Positions 1 to 7,262 are shown, counted from the first letter of the stretch. The stretch: 19,577 nucleotides of DNA from CAZJJZ01 sp964546505 (GCA_964546505.1 CAZJJZ010000026.1:1-19577); one strand, 5' to 3'. Notes: generated by a model from the letters alone, not told the origin. A program made the numbers and translations.

Positions 1-1782
1 TAAATATGTGTTCCATTTTACTTCATAGCCAATTTGGCATTTAACAGTGGTGTTTTCTGCTGGGTTTGTAGTATTTAGCTCATCAAGTGTGATATGGCCT
101 GCTGTGGCAAAGGCTTGTATATCTGCTTTCACTTTTTCTTCATCTTCAAAATATTCTGGCGTGAATTCTTTTTCATTCAGGGGGACATAATTGGTAATGG
201 CTTCGCCACGGTCATTTTTGCAAATTATTCCTAAATCTTCCAAGTTTTCGCCGTTTTCCAATAAAGCTTCCAAGAGATTAAAAGCTTTTCTGGTTCGTGT
301 TTCGTTTTCATCGTCTTCATCCTCTCCGCCTGGAGTTCCTGGTGGATTGGCGCCTTGTCCTCCGGGTGTTTTTTGACCATCAAGATCTCGGCAATAGGAA
401 ATTTTCCAATTAGTTTCAAAAATATGATTGAATTTTTTGCCTAGACTGCGGCAACTACGACTGCCTCTGCCGGCGCTTTGAATTAATCTCGCTGGGGAGC
501 CAGTGGCTCTAGCAATAATCACTGCATCCAAAGGTGGAAAATCCCAACCTTCAGTTAATTTATCCACAGTCACAATCAAATCCAATTGACCTGCGAGCAT
601 TTTTTCTTGGGCAATGGAACGGGATTCTTTGGGATCTTTACTGGTGATTCTTTGGCATTTTAAGCCGTATTTTTCTGTTGCCAGTTCAATAAATTTGTCA
701 CACTCGCTAATTTGAGAGCAAAAAACCGCTCCCTTGAATTTGTGCCGATTTTTTTTGGACTCTTCTACAAATAACTGCAATAATTTTTCGTAGGTCTCTT
801 CTTTACTTAAAATTTCAGCTTCTTCTTCTAATGTTAATTTCGTAGTTGCAGCATCTTTACCAATCACAATTCGACCTGATGTATGGAAAATTTTGTAAGG
901 AACCAGAACGCCGGAGCGGACTAAATTGGCATAGCTTTCGCGTGCTATTTCGTGGTCGCCAAAAACATCTTTTAAATGTTTATTTTTTAGTTTTGGTGTG
1001 GCTGTGAAAGCGAGCTTGAGGGATTGGGCTTCTTTGAAAAAATTTTGATGGAACAATTCATCCTCGGTTGTTGATTCTTCTTGGTCGGTATTATTGCGCT
1101 CTTTGATGCTTAAGCCTAGAGCTTCCTGGGTTTGTTGACCCATGGCGGTATGGGCTTCATCATAAACAATTAAACTACAGTCAAGGAATTTTTTTACAAA
1201 AGCGGCGTTTTGCTTCAACATAAATTTTCTACCGCTTTGTATGGTGGATACCACAATTTTTTTGTCAAATTCTTTATAGCCATCTCCTACAATACCAATA
1301 TCTGTACGATCAATGCCGCAAGTTTTAACCAAATCTCTGATAGTTTGCTTGAGTAATCCATTTTTGGGTACAAAAATAATGGCTTGGACGTCAAGAGCTT
1401 TGATAATGGTACCAAAAAGTACGGTTTTGCCGGCGCCGGTAGGTTGAATCATGTAACCACACAAATTCCATTTTGGATCTTGGAGTTTGGCTTTGAGAGC
1501 TTGGAAGGCAGTTAATTGATTGAGCCTCAGTCCTTCCAACTCGGAGTCCTGAAAAGAGGCTAATTTGCTGAGTAGTTTTGTGCGTAATTGTTGATTTTTG
1601 ACCTTGGAGGTTTTACGGTTGACTGATTCCCGAGATTCGGGGTGTTCATTTTGATAGTATATCTCTGAACTGTGAGAATTTTTTGTGGTGTATTTAGCTG
1701 TGTTTTTGTCGGGAACTTTGGTCACTGAACTAAATAGATGGTGGAAATCTATTTCTCCCAAATTGCCACACTTATTTATCAT
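1..1782 (-). CDS. DEAD/DEAH-box superfamily 2 helicase, 3'-truncated by contig edge
   Basis: The reading frame is open for 594 codons from ATG at 1782 to base 1 and has no stop, so the C-terminus is missing. Walker A QPTGAGKT lies at residues 113-120, the DEAH box (VYDEAH) at about 206-211, motif III FTATPK at 259-264, and a motif VI-like QSAGRGSR at 435-442. This order is that of SF2 helicases of the RadD / type III restriction Res-like superfamily, ATP-dependent nucleic-acid translocases. About 110 residues precede the Walker motif and are not recognised. Residues 470-497 form a Gly/Pro-rich then acidic linker that separates the helicase core from an unidentified C-terminal region. No methyltransferase (Mod) or other restriction partner is adjacent, so DNA repair is at least as likely as restriction. 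There is no Shine-Dalgarno sequence before the ATG; a good promoter lies 26 bases or more upstream. Confidence 0.85.
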   Translation of the reverse strand, partial: MINKCGNLGEIDFHHLFSSVTKVPDKNTAKYTTKNSHSSEIYYQNEHPESRESVNRKTSKVKNQQLRTKLLSKLASFQDSELEGLRLNQLTAFQALKAKLQDPKWNLCGYMIQPTGAGKTVLFGTIIKALDVQAIIFVPKNGLLKQTIRDLVKTCGIDRTDIGIVGDGYKEFDKKIVVSTIQSGRKFMLKQNAAFVKKFLDCSLIVYDEAHTAMGQQTQEALGLSIKERNNTDQEESTTEDELFHQNFFKEAQSLKLAFTATPKLKNKHLKDVFGDHEIARESYANLVRSGVLVPYKIFHTSGRIVIGKDAATTKLTLEEEAEILSKEETYEKLLQLFVEESKKNRHKFKGAVFCSQISECDKFIELATEKYGLKCQRITSKDPKESRSIAQEKMLAGQLDLIVTVDKLTEGWDFPPLDAVIIARATGSPARLIQSAGRGSRSCRSLGKKFNHIFETNWKISYCRDLDGQKTPGGQGANPPGTPGGEDEDDENETRTRKAFNLLEALLENGENLEDLGIICKNDRGEAITNYVPLNEKEFTPEYFEDEEKVKADIQAFATAGHITLDELNTTNPAENTTVKCQIGYEVKWNTYL

Positions 1783-1807
1783 TATATCTTTATAATATAA
1801 CTTAGAA

Positions 1808-1835
1808 AGTCTATAAGATTATGTGTATTTGTCAA
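1808..1835 (-). promoter_or_regulatory. Predicted promoter for the helicase gene
   Basis: On the minus strand a perfect -35 TTGACA (1835-1830), a 16-base spacer and a -10-like TAGACT (1813-1808, 4 of 6 consensus bases). Transcription would start near 1801, giving a leader of about 19 bases before the ATG at 1782. Prediction from sequence only. Confidence 0.5.
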
Positions 1836-1846
1836 TAGAAGTTTTT

Positions 1847-2812
1847 CTATTTCCTCGAAGGCGGCGGAAGGGAGCTTCTTTTTCCGGAAGTTTCTAATTG
1901 TTCTTTGAGATTGTCGATTTCCGTAAGTGGGATGAGGCGTCCTTGATAGCTGATGCCGCCTCGTAGGCTTTTGCCGGTGAGGGTATTGATGTTGTGTTTG
2001 AGGAAATAGAGGCTTTCGTCTGCTTCGCGGACGATTAATTCACCTGTGGGGTCTTTTTCGACTCCTTGATATTCGCTGATGCCAATACTGGCGGTTACTG
2101 GAATTGCTTGTATTTCAATGTTTTGCTTAGTCGCGTAGGTGACTGGTCTGTCTGCAATTGCCTTGGAAATTCTACTGGCAACAATCATGGCACCTTGAAT
2201 ATCTGTTTTGGGTAAAATTATGGAAATCTCTTCGCCGCCATAACGGCAAGCGACATCCAAACGTCTTAAACCGGCCTCTTCTCTGATTCTTCGGGCAATT
2301 TCACTCAAAACGATGTCTCCAACCTGATGGCCATAAGTATCATTAATGGCTTTGAAATGATCTAAATCGGTAATAATATAAGAAAAGGTATCGCCATAGC
2401 GAGTGGCTCTTTCTATGTTGAGCGAAATTTGCTCATCCATAGTGTAACGATTTTGTAAACGAGTTAGCTGATCCGTGCGAGAAATTTGAAAGAGAATTTG
2501 GTTATTAACCAGTTGTTGGGCTAATTGACGATAAATGGCTAGGCAAATATCTTGTAGGTGAATCAAGGTTTGATTAGCAGTTTCACTATCATTGATTCTA
2601 ATAATATTGGCGAGAGAAGGCGTGTAATCAATAATGGTGGTAATAATTTGTTCTTTCAAAAGACTGGTGATTCTTTCCAAATCCAATTTGTGTGAATCGA
2701 CTTTTCTTTGAAAATCTGCGGAAATTAGCAGGTGGTTGATGCTTTGTTCCGCGTAGGCCTGGGCTTGTTTTTCAATTAGATCCATGCTTTTGCTGTGTTC
2801 TGGAGTCGGCAT
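1847..2812 (-). CDS. Diguanylate cyclase (GGDEF domain)
   Basis: The 321-residue protein has a helical N-terminal half with no recognised sensor domain or membrane segment, then a GGDEF domain from about residue 112. Visible are the domain entry DQLTRLQNR, the metal- and substrate-binding stretch TDLDHFKAIND, and the active-site signature RYGGEEI (GGDEF variant GGEEI). An RxxD product-inhibition site (RRLD) sits just before it, at the spacing known from PleD-type cyclases. Family members condense two GTP into cyclic di-GMP. The motifs suggest an active, feedback-inhibited enzyme. The C-terminal end of the domain departs from the usual ALYxAKxxGRN pattern and is followed by a basic/proline tail. 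No EAL or HD-GYP phosphodiesterase is nearby. It lies 80 bases downstream of the small 2893-3201 gene and may be co-transcribed with it. The ATG at 2812 has no Shine-Dalgarno sequence. Confidence 0.88.
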   Translation of the reverse strand: MPTPEHSKSMDLIEKQAQAYAEQSINHLLISADFQRKVDSHKLDLERITSLLKEQIITTIIDYTPSLANIIRINDSETANQTLIHLQDICLAIYRQLAQQLVNNQILFQISRTDQLTRLQNRYTMDEQISLNIERATRYGDTFSYIITDLDHFKAINDTYGHQVGDIVLSEIARRIREEAGLRRLDVACRYGGEEISIILPKTDIQGAMIVASRISKAIADRPVTYATKQNIEIQAIPVTASIGISEYQGVEKDPTGELIVREADESLYFLKHNINTLTGKSLRGGISYQGRLIPLTEIDNLKEQLETSGKRSSLPPPSRK

Positions 2813-2892
2813 TTCTATAAAATAATTATTTAATTAGTCAAATAATTCCAGATAATCAAAAAGAGGCTTTTATTCTGGGTTAATGAATTCTG

Positions 2893-3201
2893 TTAAGCTT
2901 TTTCGGGATTTGGGTAGTGGCGCCAGTGATGGTGGTAATATTCTTGATTTTTCCGATCCATTTCCATCTTTTCATTTAGCACCTGTTCTATTTGGGCTTG
3001 TGAACGGCTGTTAATTTCTGAACGTAAAGCCTCAATATCTGCGAGAGATAACCTTTCCACTTCGGCAATGATGGCTTGTGTTTGTGTTAATAAATCTTGT
3101 TCTGGGCGTTTGGATTCACGCACAGAACTGCCTGGAATTGGCGTAAAACCATCGTTTTCCGGTGTAGAGTTTGACTGAATTTGAGGTGCGATAGATGCCA
3201 T
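2893..3201 (-). CDS. Small hypothetical protein with His-rich tail
   Basis: I do not recognise this family. From ATG at 3201 it is 102 residues: a disordered Ser/Pro-rich N-terminus, a probable amphipathic helix or coiled coil over roughly residues 35-80 (alternating Glu, Leu, Ile), and a C-terminal tail rich in His and Tyr (YYHHHWRHYP) that could bind metal. A longer frame from a TTG at 3222 exists, but the predicted promoter would start transcription near 3220, which favours the ATG. It is the first gene of a possible two-gene unit with the diguanylate cyclase. The coding call rests on the frame, the strong promoter and the plausible composition, so it is moderately secure. Confidence 0.6.
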   Translation of the reverse strand: MASIAPQIQSNSTPENDGFTPIPGSSVRESKRPEQDLLTQTQAIIAEVERLSLADIEALRSEINSRSQAQIEQVLNEKMEMDRKNQEYYHHHWRHYPNPEKA

Positions 3202-3226
3202 ACACAAAAATGTTATTAGCAAATAA

Positions 3227-3254
3227 AATATAGGACTTTGGCTGGTTAAGTCAA
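3227..3254 (-). promoter_or_regulatory. Predicted promoter for the 102-residue protein and diguanylate cyclase
   Basis: On the minus strand TTGACT (3254-3249), a 16-base spacer, then TATATT (3232-3227): five of six consensus bases in each box. The predicted start near 3220 gives a leader of about 19 bases before the ATG at 3201. Confidence 0.6.
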
Positions 3255-3313
3255 GTTGAAAGGATTTTCTAAATCCAATGGGGCAGAGGGGTGGGAGTTA
3301 GTTGTTGGTATAA

Positions 3314-3347
3314 AAGAGCCCCCGCTTATGTGCAAGCGGGGGCTCTT
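3314..3347 (-). terminator. Rho-independent terminator of gap
   Basis: A perfect 14-bp inverted repeat (3314-3327 with 3334-3347) rich in G:C encloses a 6-base loop. On the minus strand it is followed directly by a CTTTTAT tract, so it fits as the terminator of the gap gene, which stops at 3393. On the plus strand no immediate T-run follows. Confidence 0.9.
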
Positions 3348-3392
3348 CAACTGCATTTTTTCTACAGTTTATTTGTTGGCCGAAATTTTTAA

Positions 3393-4406
3393 TTACATTT
3401 TTCCGGCTACCATTTCTGTTAATTCTACAGTTCTGGTGGAGTAGCCCCATTCATTGTCGTACCAAGCCAGGATTTTGACCATATTTGGTCCCATAGCCAT
3501 GGTAGAAAGTCCATCTACAATAGAAGAATGCGCATTGCCTTTGAAATCTATAGAAACCAAAGGTTCATCGCAAACTTGCAGAATGTTTTGTAATTTGCTG
3601 GCGGCGGCAGCTTTCAATACTTGGTTGATCTCTTCTGCGGAAGTGTCTCTCTTGGTCACGAATGTGAAGTCTAATAAAGAAACAGAAGCTGTTGGTACGC
3701 GCACAGAAATACCGTTTAATTTGCCTTTTAATTCAGGTAAAACCTCACCTACTGCCACAGCGGCACCAGTAGTGGTAGGAATCATAGAAAGAGCGGCTGC
3801 ACGTGCTCGGCGTAAATCTTTATGTTCCAAATCCTGTAATCTTTGATCGTTGGTATAGGAGTGAATTGTGTTCATCATTCCATGATCAATGCCGATTGCT
3901 TCGTGAATCACTTTGGTAACAGGAGCCATACAGTTGGTGGTGCAGGAAGCATTGGAGATGATATTGTGTGCTGCTGCATCGTATTTTTCATCATTAACTC
4001 CCATGACAATGGTAATGTCCGGAGACTTGGCGGGAGCGGAAATGATTACTTTTTTGGCTCCGGCGGTGAGATGCTTGGAGGCATTTTCGCGATCTGTGAA
4101 TAAGCCAGTTGATTCAATCACGATATCAACTCCCAAATCCTTCCAAGGTAATTGTGCGGGATCTTTGACTTGCAAATATTTAATTTTGTGTCCATTTACA
4201 GTTATGGAATCAGCGTCTTCACATTTAATGTCTGCATCTAAGATTCCATAGCTGGAATCATATTTGAGTAGGTGAGCACAGGTTTTATTGTCGCCAATGT
4301 TATTTACTGCCACGATGTCTAGCGGACTGCCTTTTAATAGATTAACGCGGAAGAACTGACGACCAATTCTACCAAAACCATTAATGGCAACTTTTGGTTT
4401 GCTCAT
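3393..4406 (-). CDS. gap: Glyceraldehyde-3-phosphate dehydrogenase, type I
   Basis: The protein is full-length at 337 residues and catalyses the phosphorylating oxidation of glyceraldehyde 3-phosphate in central glycolysis, in the cytoplasm. It shows the Rossmann entry GFGRIGR (11-17), the active-site SCTTNC with catalytic Cys155, and the partner His182 in NTIHSYTNDQ. The two positions that classically set NAD specificity are changed: the Asp after the second strand is Asn36 (VAVNN), and the Pro of the usual DLPHKDL is Glu194 (DLEHKDL). Together these point to NADP tolerance or preference, an inference from engineered and natural GAPDH variants. The gene stands alone, with a predicted promoter inside the end of the preceding gene and a strong terminator downstream. 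There is no Shine-Dalgarno before the ATG. Confidence 0.97.
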   Translation of the reverse strand: MSKPKVAINGFGRIGRQFFRVNLLKGSPLDIVAVNNIGDNKTCAHLLKYDSSYGILDADIKCEDADSITVNGHKIKYLQVKDPAQLPWKDLGVDIVIESTGLFTDRENASKHLTAGAKKVIISAPAKSPDITIVMGVNDEKYDAAAHNIISNASCTTNCMAPVTKVIHEAIGIDHGMMNTIHSYTNDQRLQDLEHKDLRRARAAALSMIPTTTGAAVAVGEVLPELKGKLNGISVRVPTASVSLLDFTFVTKRDTSAEEINQVLKAAAASKLQNILQVCDEPLVSIDFKGNAHSSIVDGLSTMAMGPNMVKILAWYDNEWGYSTRTVELTEMVAGKM

Positions 4407-4472
4407 TGTTTATTGAGTTAAAGAAATACGAATTTTTTACGCAAAAAATCATTATTAATCGCGCAATCACAT

Positions 4473-4500
4473 ACTATATATAGTTTTTTATTTCAGGCAA
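4473..4500 (-). promoter_or_regulatory. Predicted promoter for gap
   Basis: On the minus strand TTGCCT (4500-4495), a 16-base spacer and TATAGT (4478-4473). The -10 lies in a perfect 12-bp palindrome, ACTATATATAGT (4473-4484). The predicted start near 4466 leaves a leader of about 60 bases, the longest among minus-strand genes here. The -35 overlaps the stop codon of the upstream COG2426-type gene. Confidence 0.5.
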
Positions 4501-4969
4501 TTCCAAATGACTTTACAATTAGCTCAAAACCTCCTGTGATTAAAAAAGCGTATAGTAAATTACCAATGAAAATTGACAGTAGTGACGGCCAGAATTTGAT
4601 CTCAAACAAGTCGGCCAACAAAATCGAGGAATAAGTACCGCTAGCGGGAAAAGGAACTAAAATAAAAATTGTGATAAAAATGGGGCCAAGCACCTGAATT
4701 GGTTTTTGGAAACGTCGATTAAATTTGTGTAATCTTCTTTCGATGGTACGGTGCAGAATAGGAATATGTTTAAAAGTAAAATCGATTACCTGTTTGATTA
4801 ATAGTAGCAAGGCCGCTGCAATCAAGGTATTGCCGAGTAATGACCAAAAAATTGCCTCCCAGGCATTTAATCCGGAAATTAATCCGTAGGGGATGGATCC
4901 ATTTAATTCGATTATCGGGGTGGCTGAAAGGATGGTGACAATTAATTGTGGTGGAAGAAAGTTTAGCAT
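4493..4969 (-). CDS. COG2426-type small membrane protein (putative small multidrug export family)
   Basis: This 158-residue hydrophobic protein has about four membrane segments. The N-terminal TPIIELNGSIPYGL matches the family's hallmark (ELRGAIP-like), and the later FPASGTYSSILLADLF matches its second Pro/Gly-Thr-Gly hairpin followed by a helix. The family name 'small multidrug export protein' is historical; transport of drugs is not established for most members, so the substrate is unknown. It faces away from rsmH across a 205-base divergent region and precedes gap, which has its own promoter. The predicted promoter gives a leader of only about 9 bases. There is no Shine-Dalgarno before the ATG at 4969. 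Confidence 0.85.
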   Translation of the reverse strand: MLNFLPPQLIVTILSATPIIELNGSIPYGLISGLNAWEAIFWSLLGNTLIAAALLLLIKQVIDFTFKHIPILHRTIERRLHKFNRRFQKPIQVLGPIFITIFILVPFPASGTYSSILLADLFEIKFWPSLLSIFIGNLLYAFLITGGFELIVKSFGIA

Positions 4970-4984
4970 GGGTTTTTTTGATGT

Positions 4985-5014
4985 ATTTTAACTGCCTGAT
5001 GAGGAAATATGCAA
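4985..5014 (-). promoter_or_regulatory. Predicted promoter for the COG2426-type gene
   Basis: On the minus strand TTGCAT (5014-5009), an 18-base spacer and TAAAAT (4990-4985). The predicted start near 4978 is only about 9 bases before the ATG at 4969, so the mRNA would be nearly leaderless. Confidence 0.4.
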
Positions 5015-5064
5015 TGTTAATGTTTTTTAGGAATAAATTTTGTATACTTTTTTGAACAAATTTT

Positions 5065-5092
5065 TTGACTTTTCCCCAAATTTCTTTAAATT
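5065..5092 (+). promoter_or_regulatory. Predicted promoter for rsmH
   Basis: TTGACT at 5065-5070, a 16-base spacer and TAAATT at 5087-5092. Transcription would start near 5099, leaving a leader of about 75 bases that contains the palindrome at 5112-5128. The -10 is only a 4 of 6 match. Confidence 0.4.
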
Positions 5093-5109
5093 AGAGAGCG
5101 AAAACAGGG

Positions 5110-5128
5110 TGTGGATAAATTTTATCCA
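5110..5128. promoter_or_regulatory. DnaA-box-like palindrome in the rsmH leader
   Basis: Two 8-base arms, TGGATAAA (5112-5119) and TTTATCCA (5121-5128), form a perfect inverted repeat around one central T. The left arm extends to TGTGGATAA (5110-5118), whose reverse complement TTATCCACA is the consensus DnaA box; the right arm holds a partial box, TTATCCAAG (5122-5130). It could be an operator or a short RNA hairpin. Function is inferred. Confidence 0.4.
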
Positions 5129-5174
5129 AGACTGTTCAGAAGATTTGCACGATTTGAACTAATAAATTGAGCAA

Positions 5175-6119
5175 TTGAAACAAATAAACACTCAAAAACA
5201 CGTTTCTGTACTACTAAAAGAAGTTCTCTCCTATTTGGATTTGAAACGTTTTAGTTTAGTGGTAGATGGAACTTTGGGGCTGGGTGGCTATTCAGAGGCT
5301 ATTTTAGCCAATTCAGGCGATCATTTGAAGGTGGTGTCTTTTGATTTGGATAGTGAAAATTTAAAGTCAGCTCAGGAACGTTTGAAGCCTTATAGAAATA
5401 GATTTTTTGCCGTTCACGCTAACTTTGCCGATCTGGAACATCAACTTCAGCAATTAGGCTTCAATAAAATTGATGCACTGGTTTTGGATCTGGGGCTTTC
5501 TTCACCTCAATTGGATGAGGCGGAAAGAGGTTTTTCTTTTATGAGNNNNNNNNNNNNNNNNNNNNNNNNNNNNNNNNNNNNNNNNNNNNNNNNNNNNNNN
5601 NNNNNNNNNNNNNATAATTATTCGGAAACCGAATTGGCTAGAATTTTTTGGGAATTGGGTGAGGAGAAAAAGGCTCGCAAAATGGCATATTGGATTTGCC
5701 AAGAGCGTTTGAACAAAAAATTTGAAACTACTACTGAGTTGGCGGATTTGATTGCCAAAAAGTGTGGAAGGAAAACACAAAAAATTCATCCTGCCACCAG
5801 AATTTTTCAGGCACTCCGAATGGTGGTCAATCAAGAATTGAATAGTCTGGAACGAGTGATGGAAGACGCCTTAAAACTACTCAATAGTGGTGGACGCTTG
5901 ATCATTGTTTCTTTTCATTCCCTGGAAGATCGGTTAGTGAAAAATTTTTTTCGTGCTAATGCCAAAGATTTCATTAATTTGCCAGATCAATTAAAAACCA
6001 CGCTTTTAAAACCAAAATTAAAACTCATAACCAAAAAACCGGTCACACCTTCAACTGAAGAATTGCAAATTAACCCCCGTAGCCGCAGTGCGAAGTTGAG
6101 AGTAGCTGAACGGATTTAA
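5175..6119 (+). CDS. rsmH: 16S rRNA (cytosine-N4) methyltransferase RsmH (MraW)
   Basis: This enzyme methylates N4 of C1402 in 16S rRNA, using S-adenosylmethionine. About 314 residues, normal for the family. Visible are the N-terminal HVSVLLKEVL, the SAM-binding VDGTLGLGGYSEAIL, FDLDSENL, LVLDLGLSSPQLDEAERGFSF, then SFHSLEDRLVK and the C-terminal NPRSRSAKLRVAERI. A run of 68 N (5546-5613) replaces the segment that normally carries PLDMRM; the frame resumes correctly at NYSETELA and the missing length is about what the family predicts. Translation must start at TTG 5175 or ATT 5166, because an in-frame stop lies at 5163 and there is no ATG; no Shine-Dalgarno is visible. As in dcw clusters, an ftsL-like gene follows, but no mraZ precedes it. 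Confidence 0.96.
   Translation: MKQINTQKHVSVLLKEVLSYLDLKRFSLVVDGTLGLGGYSEAILANSGDHLKVVSFDLDSENLKSAQERLKPYRNRFFAVHANFADLEHQLQQLGFNKIDALVLDLGLSSPQLDEAERGFSFMXXXXXXXXXXXXXXXXXXXXXXXXNYSETELARIFWELGEEKKARKMAYWICQERLNKKFETTTELADLIAKKCGRKTQKIHPATRIFQALRMVVNQELNSLERVMEDALKLLNSGGRLIIVSFHSLEDRLVKNFFRANAKDFINLPDQLKTTLLKPKLKLITKKPVTPSTEELQINPRSRSAKLRVAERI
5546..5613. other. Assembly gap (68 N) inside rsmH
   Basis: Unresolved bases. Both flanks read in the same frame and the length fits the expected 22-24 residues of the PLDMRM-containing loop, so the gap size is likely close to true. Confidence 0.98.
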
Positions 6120-6130
6120 AAATAAAAAAC

Positions 6131-6529
6131 ATGAAAAATATTGCCTACACCAACAGCCCTTACAGAAATTATGCCAAAAATATGGCTCGAATGGAACGTT
6201 CTGGTGAATCAAAAGTAAAAAGTTTAGAATTGGTTAAATTTGATATCAGTCCTACGCTGATAGTTTGGATTTTGAGTTTTTTGGTAGCGGTTTTGGGTTT
6301 GTGTTTTTTGTTTTCCTATAATCGAGTGGCCACTAAAGGTTATTATCTGAAGCGATTGGAAGTTGCTAATCAAGAGCTGACCAATCAATCACAACAAATC
6401 AATTTGGCTGTGTCCGAGGCAAAATCAATGACCAAAATGATTGCTGATGGTCGTATGGATGGTTTAGTTATACCCAAAAAAGTAACTCAGATTGAGGTGT
6501 CGGAAAACTTTTTGGCCAGCAATCAATAG
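6131..6529 (+). CDS. FtsL-like division protein (short bitopic membrane protein with coiled coil)
   Basis: The 132-residue protein has a basic cytoplasmic N-terminus (about 40 residues), one membrane segment at about 43-63, and a polar helical region at about 70-105 rich in Leu, Gln and Asn with coiled-coil character. It starts 11 bases after the rsmH stop. FtsL proteins diverge too far for sequence recognition alone, but topology, size and the position directly after rsmH match ftsL in dcw clusters, where the protein joins FtsB/DivIC and FtsQ/DivIB to activate septal wall synthesis. The usual next gene, ftsI, is absent and a sigma factor follows instead. ATG at 6131, no Shine-Dalgarno. A generic membrane coiled-coil protein cannot be excluded. 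Confidence 0.65.
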   Translation: MKNIAYTNSPYRNYAKNMARMERSGESKVKSLELVKFDISPTLIVWILSFLVAVLGLCFLFSYNRVATKGYYLKRLEVANQELTNQSQQINLAVSEAKSMTKMIADGRMDGLVIPKKVTQIEVSENFLASNQ

Positions 6530-6568
6530 TAACTTTGTAATAATTCTCCCCTGTAGCGGGTTTTCTGA

Positions 6569-6628
6569 AGTAAAGAGTCAGTGTTTTTTAATTGCATTGG
6601 TAGAAGTTTCAATGCTAAGCTCTTTACT
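6569..6628 (+). promoter_or_regulatory. Nested inverted repeats upstream of the sigma-factor gene
   Basis: Outer arms AGTAAAGAG (6569-6577) and CTCTTTACT (6620-6628) are perfectly complementary over 9 bp; inside them GCATTG (6594-6599) and CAATGC (6610-6615) pair over 6 bp with a 10-base loop. The element ends 15 bases before the preferred start codon at 6644. It may be a structured mRNA leader, or half-sites for a regulator. No clear promoter boxes could be assigned here. Confidence 0.4.
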
Positions 6629-6643
6629 AAAAGTGAATTTAGT

Positions 6644-7210
6644 ATGAAAGATCAAAGGGGTACGGAAATTTTGGAGCAATTAGTGAAAAAGGCGCAAGCG
6701 GGTGATATTAAGGCTTTCGGTCAAATATATGATCAGTTTGTCCAGAAGATCTATAAATACATGTATTTTAAGGTCAAGGGTGAAGACGCCATGGATTTGA
6801 CTGAAAATCTGTTTTTGAAAGTTTGGGAAAATCTCAAGAAATATCAGGCCAGACCGGGAATAACTTTTTCGGCGTGGATATTTAGAATCGCGCATAATTT
6901 GGTGGTGGATTATTATCGACAACATAAAGAGTTTTCGGACCTGGATACCAATTTGGAGGATGCTCGGAGGGAAAGCAGTCCCGCTACCATGACTGAATTA
7001 TCGATGGATCAAGAAATGGTTCGTTCGGCTTTGGGTAAATTAAAAAAACAACATCAAGAAATTATCACCATTTGTTTTTTAAATGAGTTTGATAATTCTG
7101 AAGCGGCCAAAATCCTCAACAAAACTGAAGGTGCGCTCAGAGTGCTCAAGTTTAGAGCTTTGCAAGAAATGAAGCAGGTGTTGTTGGAAATGGGCTATAA
7201 ATTTCAGTAA
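6644..7210 (+). CDS. ECF-type RNA polymerase sigma factor
   Basis: A 188-residue sigma-70 family protein with only regions 2 and 4, the extracytoplasmic-function layout. Region 2 spans about 23-95 (AFGQIYDQFVQKIYKYMYFK, then DLTENLFLKVWENL, and the -10 recognition helix FSAWIFRIAHNLVVDYYR). A short acidic linker follows, then region 4 at about 122-180 with the helix-turn-helix FDNSEAAKILNKTEGALRVLKFRAL. It would direct RNA polymerase to a specific regulon, probably envelope-related given the FecR-domain protein 52 bases downstream. A longer frame from GTG 6581 exists, but it begins inside the inverted repeat and adds residues unlike the family, so ATG 6644 is preferred. No Shine-Dalgarno is visible. 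Confidence 0.92.
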   Translation: MKDQRGTEILEQLVKKAQAGDIKAFGQIYDQFVQKIYKYMYFKVKGEDAMDLTENLFLKVWENLKKYQARPGITFSAWIFRIAHNLVVDYYRQHKEFSDLDTNLEDARRESSPATMTELSMDQEMVRSALGKLKKQHQEIITICFLNEFDNSEAAKILNKTEGALRVLKFRALQEMKQVLLEMGYKFQ

Positions 7211-7262
7211 CAAAAATCTTTGAGAGTAGTTATTACTCATGTAATTAAATCTTAAGTGCAAG

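Noticed and set aside
1..1782. Restriction-modification or defence island
   Set aside because: The helicase resembles Res subunits, but no Mod methyltransferase, nuclease or other defence gene is visible; the neighbours are housekeeping.
1835..1850. Small A/T hairpin (ATAGAA/TTCTAT) at the diguanylate cyclase stop as a terminator
   Set aside because: Six A/T-rich pairs with no strong stem and it overlaps the helicase -35; likely chance.
3454..4251. Open frames of 86-130 codons on the plus strand opposite gap
   Set aside because: They are antisense shadows of the gap coding sequence, with no family resemblance and no promoter.
5502..5834. 110-codon minus-strand frame across the N-run in rsmH
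   Set aside because: Antisense to a clear rsmH gene and includes unresolved bases.
6541..6570. Terminator after the ftsL-like gene (CCC...GGG followed by TTTT)
   Set aside because: Only 3 bp of stem can form; too weak to call.
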